Positions 7,999 through 15,404 of a stretch of 17,843 nt of DNA are shown piece by piece; the first letter of the stretch is position 1; every line of letters begins with the position of its first letter. Source of the stretch: an uncultured Faecalibacterium sp. (GTDB lineage Bacteria > Bacillota > Clostridia > Oscillospirales > Ruminococcaceae). The notes beneath the pieces are model-generated. The model worked only from the letters and a program-made list of their open reading frames with translations. It was not told where the DNA came from and did no database searches. The stretch is taken from the NCBI GenBank assembly GCA_900765705.1, contig CAAFSR010000329.1, positions 1 to 17,843 on the forward strand, read 5' to 3'. Made by a program: the position numbers and the translations under genes.

Positions 7999-8022
7999 AA
8001 AAGCAATAAATAGTAGTACTGT

Positions 8023-8040
8023 TCCGGGGCACTCCCCGGA
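8023..8040 (+). promoter_or_regulatory. Leader hairpin before the deoB ribosome site
   Basis: TCCGGGG (8023-8029) pairs with CCCCGGA (8034-8040) around a CACT tetraloop. It is seven perfect pairs, five bases upstream of the GGAG ribosome site (8046-8049). There is no U tract, so it is not a terminator. It may set mRNA stability or ribosome access. Confidence 0.5.
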
Positions 8041-8057
8041 GAAATGGAGTGACCATT

Positions 8058-9236
8058 ATGGAAAAACGCGTTTTTCTGATCGTGCTGGACAGCTTTGGCA
8101 TCGGCGCAGAGCCGGACGCTGCTGCCTTTGGCGATGCGGGCACCAACACCCTGGGTGCCATTGCGAACCACCCCAATTTCAATTGCCCCAACCTGCGCAA
8201 GCTGGGTCTGTTCAACATTGACGGCGTGACCGCAGGGGAGAAAACGGATGCCCCGGCCGCAGCCTTTGCCCGCCTGCAGGAGCAGAGCATGGGCAAGGAT
8301 ACCACCATCGGACACTGGGAGATCGCCGGTGTGGTCAGCCCGGAGCCGCTGCCCACCTTTCCGGAGGGCTTCCCGGAGGAACTGATCCGGGAGTACGAGC
8401 AAAAGACCGGCCACAAGGTGCTGTGCAATAAGCCCTATTCCGGTACGCAGGTGCTGAAGGATTACGGCGAGCAGGCCATGCGGGAAAACGCCCTCATCGT
8501 CTACACCAGCGCCGACAGCGTTTTTCAGGTTGCCGCCAACGAGGAGCTTGTGCCGGTGCCCGAGCTCTACCGCTACTGTGAGATCGCCCGGGAAATGCTC
8601 AAGGGCAAATACGGCGTGGGCCGCGTGATCGCCCGCCCCTTCTTAGGCAATAGCGCGGATACTTTCTACCGCACCACCAACCGCCACGACCTGAGCCTGA
8701 AGCCGCCCCGCGCCACCATGCTGGATCTGCTGAAGTCTGCCGGCAAGGACGTGATCGCCGTGGGCAAGATCTTTGATATCTTTGACGGTGAGGGCGTGAC
8801 CGAAAAGATCAAGACCACCGGGAACACCAACGGCATCGCCTTTACCAAGGCCCTGCAGACCCGGGACTTTGAGGGCCTTGCCTTCGTGAATCTGGTGGAT
8901 TTTGATATGCTTTACGGCCATCGTCGCGACGTGGCTGGCTACGCCGCTGCTGCCACCGAGTTCGACCGTTTTCTGGCCGACTTCCTCCCGGGCATGCGGG
9001 AGGGCGACCTGCTCATGATCACCGCCGACCACGGCTGTGATCCCTCCTATACCAAGACCACCGACCATACCCGCGAGTATGTGCCGTATCTGGTCTGCGG
9101 CAAGGGCGTAAAGGCCGGCACGGATCTGGGCACAAAGCTGTGCTTCGGCACCATCGCAAAGACCATCTGCGAGTATCTGGAAGTGGACGCCTCTGCACTG
9201 GACGGCCAGAGCGTATGGCAGGAGATCCGGGCATAA
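8058..9236 (+). CDS. deoB: Phosphopentomutase
   Basis: Interconverts ribose-1-phosphate or deoxyribose-1-phosphate with the 5-phosphates, linking nucleoside breakdown to central metabolism; cytoplasmic, two manganese ions. The 392-residue length is normal for bacterial DeoB of the alkaline phosphatase superfamily. Metal and active-site residues are visible: Asp11 in VLDSFGIG, the phospho-threonine motif GKDTTIGHWE (Thr82 is the likely acceptor), Asp283 and His288 in DFDMLYGH, Asp324-His325 in TADHGCD, and His337 in TDHTREY. I prefer ATG 8058 (MEKRVFLIVLDSF), with GGAG 8 bases upstream, over an in-frame GTG at 8049 that overlaps that ribosome site. It is first in an operon with pdp, 39 bases downstream, whose products are its substrates. 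Identification is certain. Confidence 0.97.
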   Translation: MEKRVFLIVLDSFGIGAEPDAAAFGDAGTNTLGAIANHPNFNCPNLRKLGLFNIDGVTAGEKTDAPAAAFARLQEQSMGKDTTIGHWEIAGVVSPEPLPTFPEGFPEELIREYEQKTGHKVLCNKPYSGTQVLKDYGEQAMRENALIVYTSADSVFQVAANEELVPVPELYRYCEIAREMLKGKYGVGRVIARPFLGNSADTFYRTTNRHDLSLKPPRATMLDLLKSAGKDVIAVGKIFDIFDGEGVTEKIKTTGNTNGIAFTKALQTRDFEGLAFVNLVDFDMLYGHRRDVAGYAAAATEFDRFLADFLPGMREGDLLMITADHGCDPSYTKTTDHTREYVPYLVCGKGVKAGTDLGTKLCFGTIAKTICEYLEVDASALDGQSVWQEIRA

Positions 9237-9275
9237 AGACGCCCCAAAAAACAATAAGAACAGGAGCGTGAAACG

Positions 9276-10595
9276 ATGCGTATTTATGATCTGATCGCAA
9301 AAAAGCGTGATGGCGGCACCCACACCCGGGAAGAGCTGGAGGCCATTGTCAATGGCTTTGTCAGCGGGGAAGTGGCCGACTACCAGATGGCCGCATGGAT
9401 GATGGCCGTGTATCTGCGCGGCATGACCAACGAAGAGACCGCTGAACTGACCGATGTGATGGCACACAGCGGCGTGATGGTGGATCTTTCGCCCATTCCG
9501 GGCATCAAGGTGGACAAGCACTCCACCGGCGGCGTGGGCGACAAGACCACGCTGGTCATTGCGCCCATCGTGGCGGCCTGCGGGGTGAAAATCGCCAAAA
9601 TGAGCGGGCGGGGCCTCGGCCACACCGGCGGCACCATTGATAAGATGGAAAGCGTGCCCGGCACCAAGACTGCCCTCTCGCAGGAGGAATTTTTTGCGCA
9701 GGTGAACCGGATGGGCCTGTCGGTCATCGGCCAGAGCGAAGGCATCGCCGTGGCGGATAAAAAAATGTACGCCCTGCGGGACGTTACTGCCACCGTCAGC
9801 TGCATCCCGCTCATTGCCTCCAGCATCATGTCCAAAAAGCTGGCCTCCGGCTCGGACGCCATTCTGCTGGACGTCACCACCGGCACCGGCGCTTTTATGA
9901 AGACCGTGGACCAGAGCATTGAGCTGGCGCAGCTGATGGTTGCCATCGGTACCCACCACGGCCGCCGGGTAGCCGCGATGATCACCGATATGGACACCCC
10001 GCTGGGCCACAACATCGGCAACAGTCTGGAGGTCATGGAGAGCATGGATGTGCTCAAGGGCTGCGGCCCGGCAGACCTGACCGAGGTATGCCTGCAGTTG
10101 GCAGCCAATATGCTGGTGCTGGCGGGCAAGGGCGATGCTGGCCACTGCCGCGCCATGGCCGAAGCCGTTATTGCAGACGGTTCTGCCTTTGAAAAGTGCA
10201 AGGAAATGTTTGCCGCACAGGGCGGCGACATCCGGGTGCTGGAGGATTACAGCCTGTTTGCACAGCCCGCCGCCAGCTACGAGCTGCTGGCCGAGCAGGA
10301 CGGCTACATTGTGGCCAACGACGCAGAAAAGATCGGCTCGGCCAGTGTGCTGCTGGGCGCAGGCCGCCAGAAAAAGGGCGACCCGCTGGACTTTGCCGCC
10401 GGCATCACCCTGCACAAAAAGCGCGGCGACTACGTCCATAAGGGCGAGAGCCTTGCCACCTTCTACGGCGCAGCGGATAAGTTTGAAGCCGCTGCAGCCG
10501 AGTACCGCAGCGGCCTTGTATACGGCGCAGAAAAGCCGGAGGAGGCCCCGCTGGTATACGCCCTTGTTACCAAGGACGGCGTAGAGCGGTACTGA
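9276..10595 (+). CDS. pdp: Pyrimidine-nucleoside phosphorylase
   Basis: Phosphorolyses uridine, thymidine and deoxyuridine to the free base and (deoxy)ribose-1-phosphate, the substrate of the preceding DeoB; cytoplasmic dimer. The 439 residues have the family order: an N-terminal helical domain (MRIYDLIAKKRDG), the phosphate-binding KHSTGGVGDKTT from Lys81, the family signature SGRGLGHTGGTIDK at 110-123, the glycine-rich SGSDAILLDVTTGTGAF region, and a C-terminal domain at about 345-430. ATG 9276 has AGGAG (9262-9266) 9 bases upstream. The protein could be labelled thymidine phosphorylase (deoA). I use pdp because Firmicutes with a single such enzyme usually have the broad-specificity form, but sequence reading alone does not settle substrate range. 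A terminator follows, closing the deoB-pdp operon. Confidence 0.94.
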   Translation: MRIYDLIAKKRDGGTHTREELEAIVNGFVSGEVADYQMAAWMMAVYLRGMTNEETAELTDVMAHSGVMVDLSPIPGIKVDKHSTGGVGDKTTLVIAPIVAACGVKIAKMSGRGLGHTGGTIDKMESVPGTKTALSQEEFFAQVNRMGLSVIGQSEGIAVADKKMYALRDVTATVSCIPLIASSIMSKKLASGSDAILLDVTTGTGAFMKTVDQSIELAQLMVAIGTHHGRRVAAMITDMDTPLGHNIGNSLEVMESMDVLKGCGPADLTEVCLQLAANMLVLAGKGDAGHCRAMAEAVIADGSAFEKCKEMFAAQGGDIRVLEDYSLFAQPAASYELLAEQDGYIVANDAEKIGSASVLLGAGRQKKGDPLDFAAGITLHKKRGDYVHKGESLATFYGAADKFEAAAAEYRSGLVYGAEKPEEAPLVYALVTKDGVERY

Positions 10596-10611
10596 GTTTC
10601 ATAAAATCTCC

Positions 10612-10650
10612 AAGGGGCTGTTGCACAAAGTTGTGCGGCAGTCCCTTTTG
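10612..10650 (+). terminator. Intrinsic terminator of deoB-pdp
   Basis: A 15-pair stem with three G-U wobbles (10612-10626 with 10633-10647), loop AAAGTT, then a T run ending at 10649. It lies 17 bases after the pdp stop. Confidence 0.8.
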
Positions 10651-10734
10651 CGCGCTTTCACGCTGGAAACAGGGTATTCTGTACAAAGAGAACGTCACTT
10701 TTTAAGCAACTCGCTGTATTTGCGGGGCAAACAG

Positions 10735-10763
10735 TAGAACTTTGCGGCTGGATATGATATACT
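10735..10763 (+). promoter_or_regulatory. Predicted promoter of trkA-trkH
   Basis: -35 TAGAAC (10735-10740, a weak match), a 17-base spacer, and -10 TATACT (10758-10763). A second TATACT overlaps at 10763-10768, and a TATGAT lies at 10753-10758, so the exact start is uncertain. A small TTTGC-GGG-GCAAA palindrome (10719-10731) sits directly before the -35. Confidence 0.45.
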
Positions 10764-10778
10764 ATACTGTACTTGTAT

Positions 10779-10794
10779 GCCCCGGGAAAGGGGC
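10779..10794 (+). promoter_or_regulatory. Leader hairpin before the trkA ribosome site
   Basis: GCCCC (10779-10783) pairs with GGGGC (10790-10794) around GGGAAA, six bases before the AGGAG at 10801. It is short but GC-only, and placed like the deoB leader hairpin. The leader of about 48 bases is too short for a c-di-AMP (ydaO) riboswitch. Confidence 0.4.
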
Positions 10795-10817
10795 TGCCAA
10801 AGGAGAAAGGACTTGTT

Positions 10818-12170
10818 ATGAAGATCATTCTGGTGGGCGGCGGCAAGGTCGGTACGGCTCTGGCGCGCCAGCTCAGCGAGGAAGGCCACAACGTGACTGT
10901 GGTGGACACCAACAAAGCACGCGTGGAGCATCTGACCGAAAGCTACGACGTGCTGGGCATCGTGGGCAACGGCTCGTCCATCACCACCCTGTCCGAGGCA
11001 GGCATTGAGGATGCGGACGTGTTCATTGCGGTCACCGGATCGGACGAACTGAACCTGCTTTGCTGCATGTTCGCCAAAAAGGCGGGCCACTGCCACGGCA
11101 TTGCCCGTGTGCGCAACCCGTCCTACAGCCACGAGCTGGACTTTATTAAAAAGCAGATCGGCATTTCCGCCATCATCAACCCGGAGATGGCAGCGGCAAA
11201 GGAGATCTCCCATCTGCTGCGGTTCCCCGGGGCCAGCAAGATCGATACCTTTGCGGACGGCCGTGTGCGGCTGATCAAGTTTGCGCTGCCCGACGCACTG
11301 GATGGCGTAGCCATCCGCGAGATCCCAACCCGGCTCAAGAGCGATATTCTGGTGTGTGCGGTAGAGCGCGACGGCGGGGTCATCATCCCCAACGGTAATC
11401 TTGTGCTGCAAAAGGGCGATCAGGTCACTTTCCTTGCCACGCAGGAAAAGGCCCATGCCTTCTTCCAGCAGCTGCATCTGCCGGTGCAGCCGGTGCGCAA
11501 CGCCCTCATCGTGGGCGGCGGTGCCATTGCCTACTATCTCAGTCAGGAGCTGCTGGAAAACCATGTGCGGGTGCGCATCGTGGAGCGGGACGCAGCCCGC
11601 TGCATAGAGCTGGCCGAGCAGCTGCCCGGTGCACAGATTTTGAACGAGGACGGCTCCAACCGCGAGTTCTTGCTTTCCGAGGGTCTGGAATCCACCGAGG
11701 CGTTTGTGGCGCTGACCAACATCGACGAAGAGAACGTGCTGCTGACCCTGTTTGCCAAAAAGCACTCCCACGGCAAGCTGGTGACCAAGGTCAACCGACT
11801 GGAATTTGACGATATTCTGGCCGGGCTGGATCTGGGCAGCGTGGTCTACCCCAAGTACATGACCTGCGACTACATCGTGCAGTACGTCCGTGCACTGCAG
11901 AACGAGGCCGGCAGCAACATCAAGACCCTGTACCGCATTCTGGACGACCGCGTGGAGGCACTGGAGTTCACCGTGCACGAGGAGAGCGCAGCCACCGGTG
12001 TGCCCCTGAGCCAGCTGCACCTGAAAAAGAACCTGCTGCTGTGCTGCATTACCCGCGGCAGCAAGATCCTGATCCCCCGCGGCGGCGACCAGATCCAGGT
12101 GGGTGACAACGTCATCGTGGTCACGCTGGAGCATGGTCTGCACGATCTGCGCGACATTGTGGAGAGCTGA
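10818..12170 (+). CDS. trkA: Trk potassium uptake system regulatory protein TrkA
   Basis: Cytoplasmic, nucleotide-binding gating subunit of the Trk potassium channel encoded next door. The 450 residues form two TrkA_N-TrkA_C (RCK) halves, the usual full-length TrkA. The first Rossmann fold starts at residue 1 (KIILVGGGKVG, then the acidic VVDTNK). The second starts near residue 229 (NALIVGGGAIAYYL, then VERDAARC). In the second, the last glycine of the GxGxxG pattern is alanine, so the two halves may bind nucleotide differently. RCK_C domains lie at about 135-215 and 365-448. I chose ATG 10818 (MKIILVGGG), with AGGAG (10801-10805) upstream. An in-frame extension to 10773 runs through the leader hairpin. 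trkH follows 12 bases after the stop, so the pair is an operon. Confidence 0.95.
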   Translation: MKIILVGGGKVGTALARQLSEEGHNVTVVDTNKARVEHLTESYDVLGIVGNGSSITTLSEAGIEDADVFIAVTGSDELNLLCCMFAKKAGHCHGIARVRNPSYSHELDFIKKQIGISAIINPEMAAAKEISHLLRFPGASKIDTFADGRVRLIKFALPDALDGVAIREIPTRLKSDILVCAVERDGGVIIPNGNLVLQKGDQVTFLATQEKAHAFFQQLHLPVQPVRNALIVGGGAIAYYLSQELLENHVRVRIVERDAARCIELAEQLPGAQILNEDGSNREFLLSEGLESTEAFVALTNIDEENVLLTLFAKKHSHGKLVTKVNRLEFDDILAGLDLGSVVYPKYMTCDYIVQYVRALQNEAGSNIKTLYRILDDRVEALEFTVHEESAATGVPLSQLHLKKNLLLCCITRGSKILIPRGGDQIQVGDNVIVVTLEHGLHDLRDIVES

Positions 12171-12182
12171 CGGAGGCGGATT

Positions 12183-13625
12183 ATGAATTATGCAATCGTA
12201 TTCCGTCTGCTGGGCTATGTTCTGATGATCGAGGGCATGCTGCTGTTGCTGCCCGCCACCGCCAGCCTTGTGTATGGCGAGTGGATGGCGCTGGGCGTGT
12301 TTCTGCTCACGGCAGCCGTCAGCGCCGGTATCGGCTACGCCCTGCACACCATCAAGCCCCGCAGTAAGGTGTTCTATATGCGCGAGGGCTTTGCAGCCAC
12401 ATCGCTGTGCTGGGTCTTCATCTCGGTCATTGGCGCGGTGCCCTTTGTGCTTACCGGCTGCATCCCCAACCCTGTGGATGCGCTGTTCGAGACGGTTTCC
12501 GGCTTTACCACCACCGGTGCAAGCATTCTGCCCGCCGTGGAGGGGCTGCCCAACGGTATTCTGTTCTGGCGCAGCTTCACCCACTGGATCGGCGGTATGG
12601 GTGTTCTGGTGTTTCTGCTCTCGCTGCTGCCGCTGACCGGCGGCTCCCACGTCAACCTGATGAAGGCGGAAAGCCCCGGCCCGCAGGTGGACAAGCTGGT
12701 GCCCAAGGTGCAGTCTACTGCCAAGATCCTGTACGGCATTTACTTTGCCCTCACTGTGCTGGAGCTGGTATTCCTGCTGATTGGCAGAATGCCCCTGTTC
12801 GAAGCCCTGCTCACCGCCTTTGGTACGGCGGGCACTGGCGGCTTCGGCTTCCGCAACGACAGCTTTGCCAGCTTTTCGCCCTACATCCAGTGGGTCGTGA
12901 CCATCTTCATGATCCTGTTCGGTGTCAACTTCAATGCCTACTTCCTGCTGCTCATGCGCAAGTTCCGCCGCGCTGCAGCCAGCGAGGAGGTGCGGGGATA
13001 CTTTGTAGTTATTGTAGTGGCAGTGGGCATCATCACCGCCAATATTTACAGTATGTACAACAGCCTTGGCGAGGCGCTGCGGCAGGCCGCATTCCAAGTG
13101 GGCTCTATCATCACTACCACCGGCTTTTCCAGCTGCGATTTTGATCTGTGGCCCACCCTCTCCAAGGAAATCCTGGTCATGCTCATGTTCATCGGTGCCT
13201 GTGCCGGCAGTACCGGCGGCGGCATGAAGGTGAGCCGCATCCTCATTCTGGGCAAGACCTTAGGCAAGGAGCTCAAGACCGCGCTGCACCCGCAGGTGGT
13301 GGCCCCGGCCCGTATGGACGGCAAACTGCTGAACCACGAGACCATCCGCACCACCAACGTGTTCGTGGCGGCCTACATCTTTATCTTTGCGGCCTCTTTC
13401 TTCCTCATCAGCCTGAACGGCTTTGACATGGTGACAAACTTCACCGCCGTGGCCGCTACCCTGAATAACATCGGCCCGGGCCTTGCCATGGTTGGCCCCA
13501 TGCAGAACTTTGGCTGCTTTGCAGACCCCGCAAAGCTGGTGCTGATCTTCGATATGCTGGCCGGCCGTCTGGAAATTTTCCCCATGCTGGTGCTGTTCAT
13601 GCCGGATACATGGCGGCGCTTCTGA
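12183..13625 (+). CDS. trkH: Trk potassium uptake protein TrkH
   Basis: Integral membrane channel subunit that imports potassium under control of TrkA. The 480 residues fit the TrkH/TrkG/KtrB superfamily of four M1-P-M2 repeats plus the extra N-terminal helices that mark TrkH rather than KtrB. The four filter loops are readable, with their key glycines: TTTGAS (Gly112), GTAGTGGFG (Gly219), TTTGFS (Gly314) and NNIGPG (Gly431). GGMGVLV after the first loop and the GRLEIFP motif near the C-terminus are also typical. ATG 12183 has GGAGG (about 12171-12175) in the short gap after trkA, so translation is probably coupled. A clear terminator follows. Identification is certain; whether it is sodium- or proton-coupled, or a plain channel, cannot be told. 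Confidence 0.96.
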   Translation: MNYAIVFRLLGYVLMIEGMLLLLPATASLVYGEWMALGVFLLTAAVSAGIGYALHTIKPRSKVFYMREGFAATSLCWVFISVIGAVPFVLTGCIPNPVDALFETVSGFTTTGASILPAVEGLPNGILFWRSFTHWIGGMGVLVFLLSLLPLTGGSHVNLMKAESPGPQVDKLVPKVQSTAKILYGIYFALTVLELVFLLIGRMPLFEALLTAFGTAGTGGFGFRNDSFASFSPYIQWVVTIFMILFGVNFNAYFLLLMRKFRRAAASEEVRGYFVVIVVAVGIITANIYSMYNSLGEALRQAAFQVGSIITTTGFSSCDFDLWPTLSKEILVMLMFIGACAGSTGGGMKVSRILILGKTLGKELKTALHPQVVAPARMDGKLLNHETIRTTNVFVAAYIFIFAASFFLISLNGFDMVTNFTAVAATLNNIGPGLAMVGPMQNFGCFADPAKLVLIFDMLAGRLEIFPMLVLFMPDTWRRF

Positions 13626-13677
13626 GTGCTTTTGGAGCGGGGTAAACCCGCCTCTGCGCCATCCCTGCATAATTCCC

Positions 13678-13703
13678 GCTCCCCCTTTTTGGGGGAGCTT
13701 TTT
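13678..13703 (+). terminator. Intrinsic terminator of trkA-trkH
   Basis: A perfect 8-base stem GCTCCCCC (13678-13685) / GGGGGAGC (13691-13698), loop TTTTT, then TTTTT (13699-13703). A smaller GCGGG/CCCGC hairpin (13637-13651) lies between the trkH stop and this terminator. Confidence 0.9.
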
Positions 13704-13818
13704 GTATTTGCCGCAACTGCTGCTTCAAAAGAGTGCCCCTTGGGTACGCAGGCACGCGCAGCAGGGGAGAAGGCGGGCTTTTCTTTGGCGTGCGACACGG
13801 AAAACGGCCCGGAATGGG

Positions 13819-13847
13819 TTGCGTTCAGCGCCGCGTTGCAGTATGAT
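13819..13847 (+). promoter_or_regulatory. Predicted sigma-A promoter of the SPFH/zinc-ribbon/TPM operon
   Basis: -35 TTGCGT (13819-13824), a 17-base spacer, and -10 TATGAT (13842-13847). Transcription would begin near 13854, leaving a long leader of about 123 bases that contains a small TAGCG/CGCTA hairpin (13888-13902). No recognisable SigW-type (TGAAAC...CGTA) promoter is seen, in contrast to the SigW control of the B. subtilis counterpart. Confidence 0.55.
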
Positions 13848-13976
13848 TATAACATCTGAAAGCAAAGCGAACCCTGCATCACCATCGTAGCGTAGAACGC
13901 TATAAAAAGAAGAAAGCACACTGCGGGCGGACTGCCGGCGTTACAAAACCAATGAAACATACAGGAGGAAATTACT

Positions 13977-15305
13977 ATGGGTCTGATCAAAGCAGGTATG
14001 GGCGCACTGGGCGGAACTTTTGCAGACCAGTGGAAGGAATTTTTCTATTGTGATTCTCTGGATAAGGATGTGCTGATGGTCAAGGGCCAGAAGCGCACCT
14101 CCCGCCGCAGCTCCAACCACGGCGAGGATAATATCATTACCAACGGCAGCGGCATTGCTGTGGCTGATGGTCAGTGTATGCTTATCGTGGAGCAGGGCAA
14201 GGTGGTGGAGGTGTGCGCCGAGCCGGGCGAGTTCACCTTCGATGCCTCCACCGAGCCCAGCGTGTTCACCGGCAACTTCGGCGATAGTCTGGCCGCTACC
14301 TTCCAGACCGTAGCCAAGCGCTTTACCTACGGCGGCAACACCGGCAAAGACCAGCGTGTGTACTACATCAACACCAAGGAGCTGGGCGAGATCCTTTACG
14401 GCACCGCCACCCCCATCCCGTTCCGCGTGGTGGTCAGCGAGGAGCGGGGCTACAAACTCTCGGTCAATCTGCGCTGCAACGGCAGCTTTACCTACCGCAT
14501 CTGCGACCCGCTGCTGTTCTACACCAATGTGTGCAGTAATGTCTCCACCCAGTACGATGCCTCGGAGCTGGCACCCCGCCTGAAGAGCGAGCTGATGAAC
14601 GCCCTGCAGCCCGCCCTTGCCACCCTTTCTGCCAACAAGGTGCAGTATTACGAGATCCCCGCCCACACGCTGGAGATCTCCGAGGCGCTCAACGAGCAGC
14701 TGTCCAACATCTGGCGCAAAAAGCGCGGCATCGAGGTGTTCTCCTTCAACATCAACTCCCTGTCCATCCCGGAGGAACAGCAGAAGAAGATCACCGAGTG
14801 GGAAGAGAATGCCATGACCACCGACCCCACCACCGCCGCAGCCCGTCTGGTGGGCGGTCAGATCGATGCCATGAAGACCGCCGCCGGTAACACCGCCGGT
14901 GCCATGACCGGCTTCATGGGTATGGGCATGGCAGCCGGTGCAGGCGGCATGGGCGGTATGAATGCCCAGAACCTGTTCGCCATGGGTCAGCAGACGGCAC
15001 AGCCCGCAGCCCCCCGGCAGCAGACCCCTGCGGCTGGCAGCTGGCAGTGCAGCTGCGGCGCTGCCGTTACCGGTAAGTTCTGCCCGGAATGCGGCAAGCC
15101 CCGCCCGGCAACCGCAGAGGGCTGGACCTGCAGTTGCGGCGCGGTGAATAAGGGCAAGTTCTGCTCCGAGTGCGGTAAGCCCCGTCCCACCGCTGCCCCC
15201 AGGTATAAGTGCGACAAGTGCGGCTGGGAGCCGGCAGACCCCGCACATCCCCCCAAGTTCTGCCCGGAGTGCGGCGACCCCTTTGACGACAACGACCGCA
15301 GCTGA
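13977..15305 (+). CDS. SPFH-domain protein with three C-terminal zinc ribbons (YdjI-like)
   Basis: A 442-residue protein. Residues 1 to about 300 are an SPFH/band-7-type domain of the YdjI or 'virion core protein' family (COG4260), with the typical start MGLIKAG..GG..ADQWKEFFYC and an alpha-helical end (IPEEQQKKITEWEE). About 300-350 is a Gly/Ala/Met-rich, flexible linker. Three zinc ribbons follow: Cys358/360/369/372, Cys385/387/396/399 and Cys412/415/429/432. The first two are near-identical copies 27 residues apart (CSCGA...GKFC-ECGKPRP). B. subtilis YdjI, about 320 residues, acts at the membrane with YdjG, YdjH and PspA. By analogy this protein probably scaffolds at the membrane inner face. 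ATG 13977 has AGGAGG (13963-13968). It is first gene of a three-gene operon. The family is sure; the role is inferred. Confidence 0.9.
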   Translation: MGLIKAGMGALGGTFADQWKEFFYCDSLDKDVLMVKGQKRTSRRSSNHGEDNIITNGSGIAVADGQCMLIVEQGKVVEVCAEPGEFTFDASTEPSVFTGNFGDSLAATFQTVAKRFTYGGNTGKDQRVYYINTKELGEILYGTATPIPFRVVVSEERGYKLSVNLRCNGSFTYRICDPLLFYTNVCSNVSTQYDASELAPRLKSELMNALQPALATLSANKVQYYEIPAHTLEISEALNEQLSNIWRKKRGIEVFSFNINSLSIPEEQQKKITEWEENAMTTDPTTAAARLVGGQIDAMKTAAGNTAGAMTGFMGMGMAAGAGGMGGMNAQNLFAMGQQTAQPAAPRQQTPAAGSWQCSCGAAVTGKFCPECGKPRPATAEGWTCSCGAVNKGKFCSECGKPRPTAAPRYKCDKCGWEPADPAHPPKFCPECGDPFDDNDRS

Positions 15306-15344
15306 GCCCGGCGCACAACCCGCGGCAACCGATCACTGAACACG

Positions 15345-15387
15345 CTGCGGGGCAGGGCAGAAAAGCAAATAAGCCCTTGCCCCGCAG
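15345..15387 (+). promoter_or_regulatory. Long stable hairpin between the SPFH and zinc-ribbon genes
   Basis: CTGCGGGGCA (15345-15354) pairs with TGCCCCGCAG (15378-15387), and GGGC (15355-15358) pairs with GCCC (15373-15376) past one bulged T at 15377. That makes 14 pairs with an A-rich 14-base loop. It ends four bases before the AGGAGG of the next gene and has no U tract, so it is not an intrinsic terminator. It may be an mRNA stability element, a processing site, or a block on ribosome entry that sets the ratio of the two proteins. Confidence 0.6.
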
Positions 15388-15404
15388 TCACAGGAGGAAA
15401 TGCT

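Larger units (their letters stand above)
7630..8057. other. Divergent control region between pyk and deoB
   Basis: A 428-base gap with no credible gene. It holds the divergent promoters for pyk (7781-7809, minus) and deoB (7970-7998, plus), which leave a 145-base pyk leader and a 53-base deoB leader. Between the promoters (7810-7969) there is A/T-rich sequence with short repeats (several GCAAAAACT-like words near 7865, 7930 and their complement near 7984) and a small CTTG/CAAG palindrome near 7822. The pyk leader contains a weak CCCG/CGGG hairpin (7720-7733) that on the minus strand is followed by AGCTTTTT. With only four pairs it is doubtful as an attenuator. I could not recognise a known riboswitch. 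Confidence 0.6.

Noticed and set aside
7769..8428. A 219-codon minus-strand frame over the pyk/deoB gap and the start of deoB
   Set aside because: It would overlap deoB on the opposite strand and both divergent promoters, and shows no domain or ribosome site.
8643..10439. A 598-codon open frame on the minus strand across deoB and pdp
   Set aside because: Antisense shadow of the codon bias of deoB and pdp. It has no recognisable domain or start signal and crosses the gap between the two genes.
10651..10817. A c-di-AMP (ydaO) riboswitch before trkA
   Set aside because: The predicted leader is about 48 bases, and the longer upstream stretch lacks the expected conserved segments and contains the pdp terminator.
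10695..13097. An 800-codon open frame on the minus strand across trkA and trkH
   Set aside because: It lies entirely opposite two well-identified genes with full motifs. Its translation is His/Gln/Gly/Val-rich without domains, the usual product of antisense frames in GC-rich DNA, and it has no ribosome site.
13626..13859. A 77-codon plus-strand frame right after trkH
   Set aside because: It starts at GTG next to the trkH stop without a ribosome site, and its frame runs through the trkH terminator and the promoter of the next operon.
13941..15248. A 435-codon open frame opposite the SPFH gene
   Set aside because: Gly/Ala/His-rich antisense shadow of a gene with clear zinc ribbons and a strong ribosome site on the plus strand.
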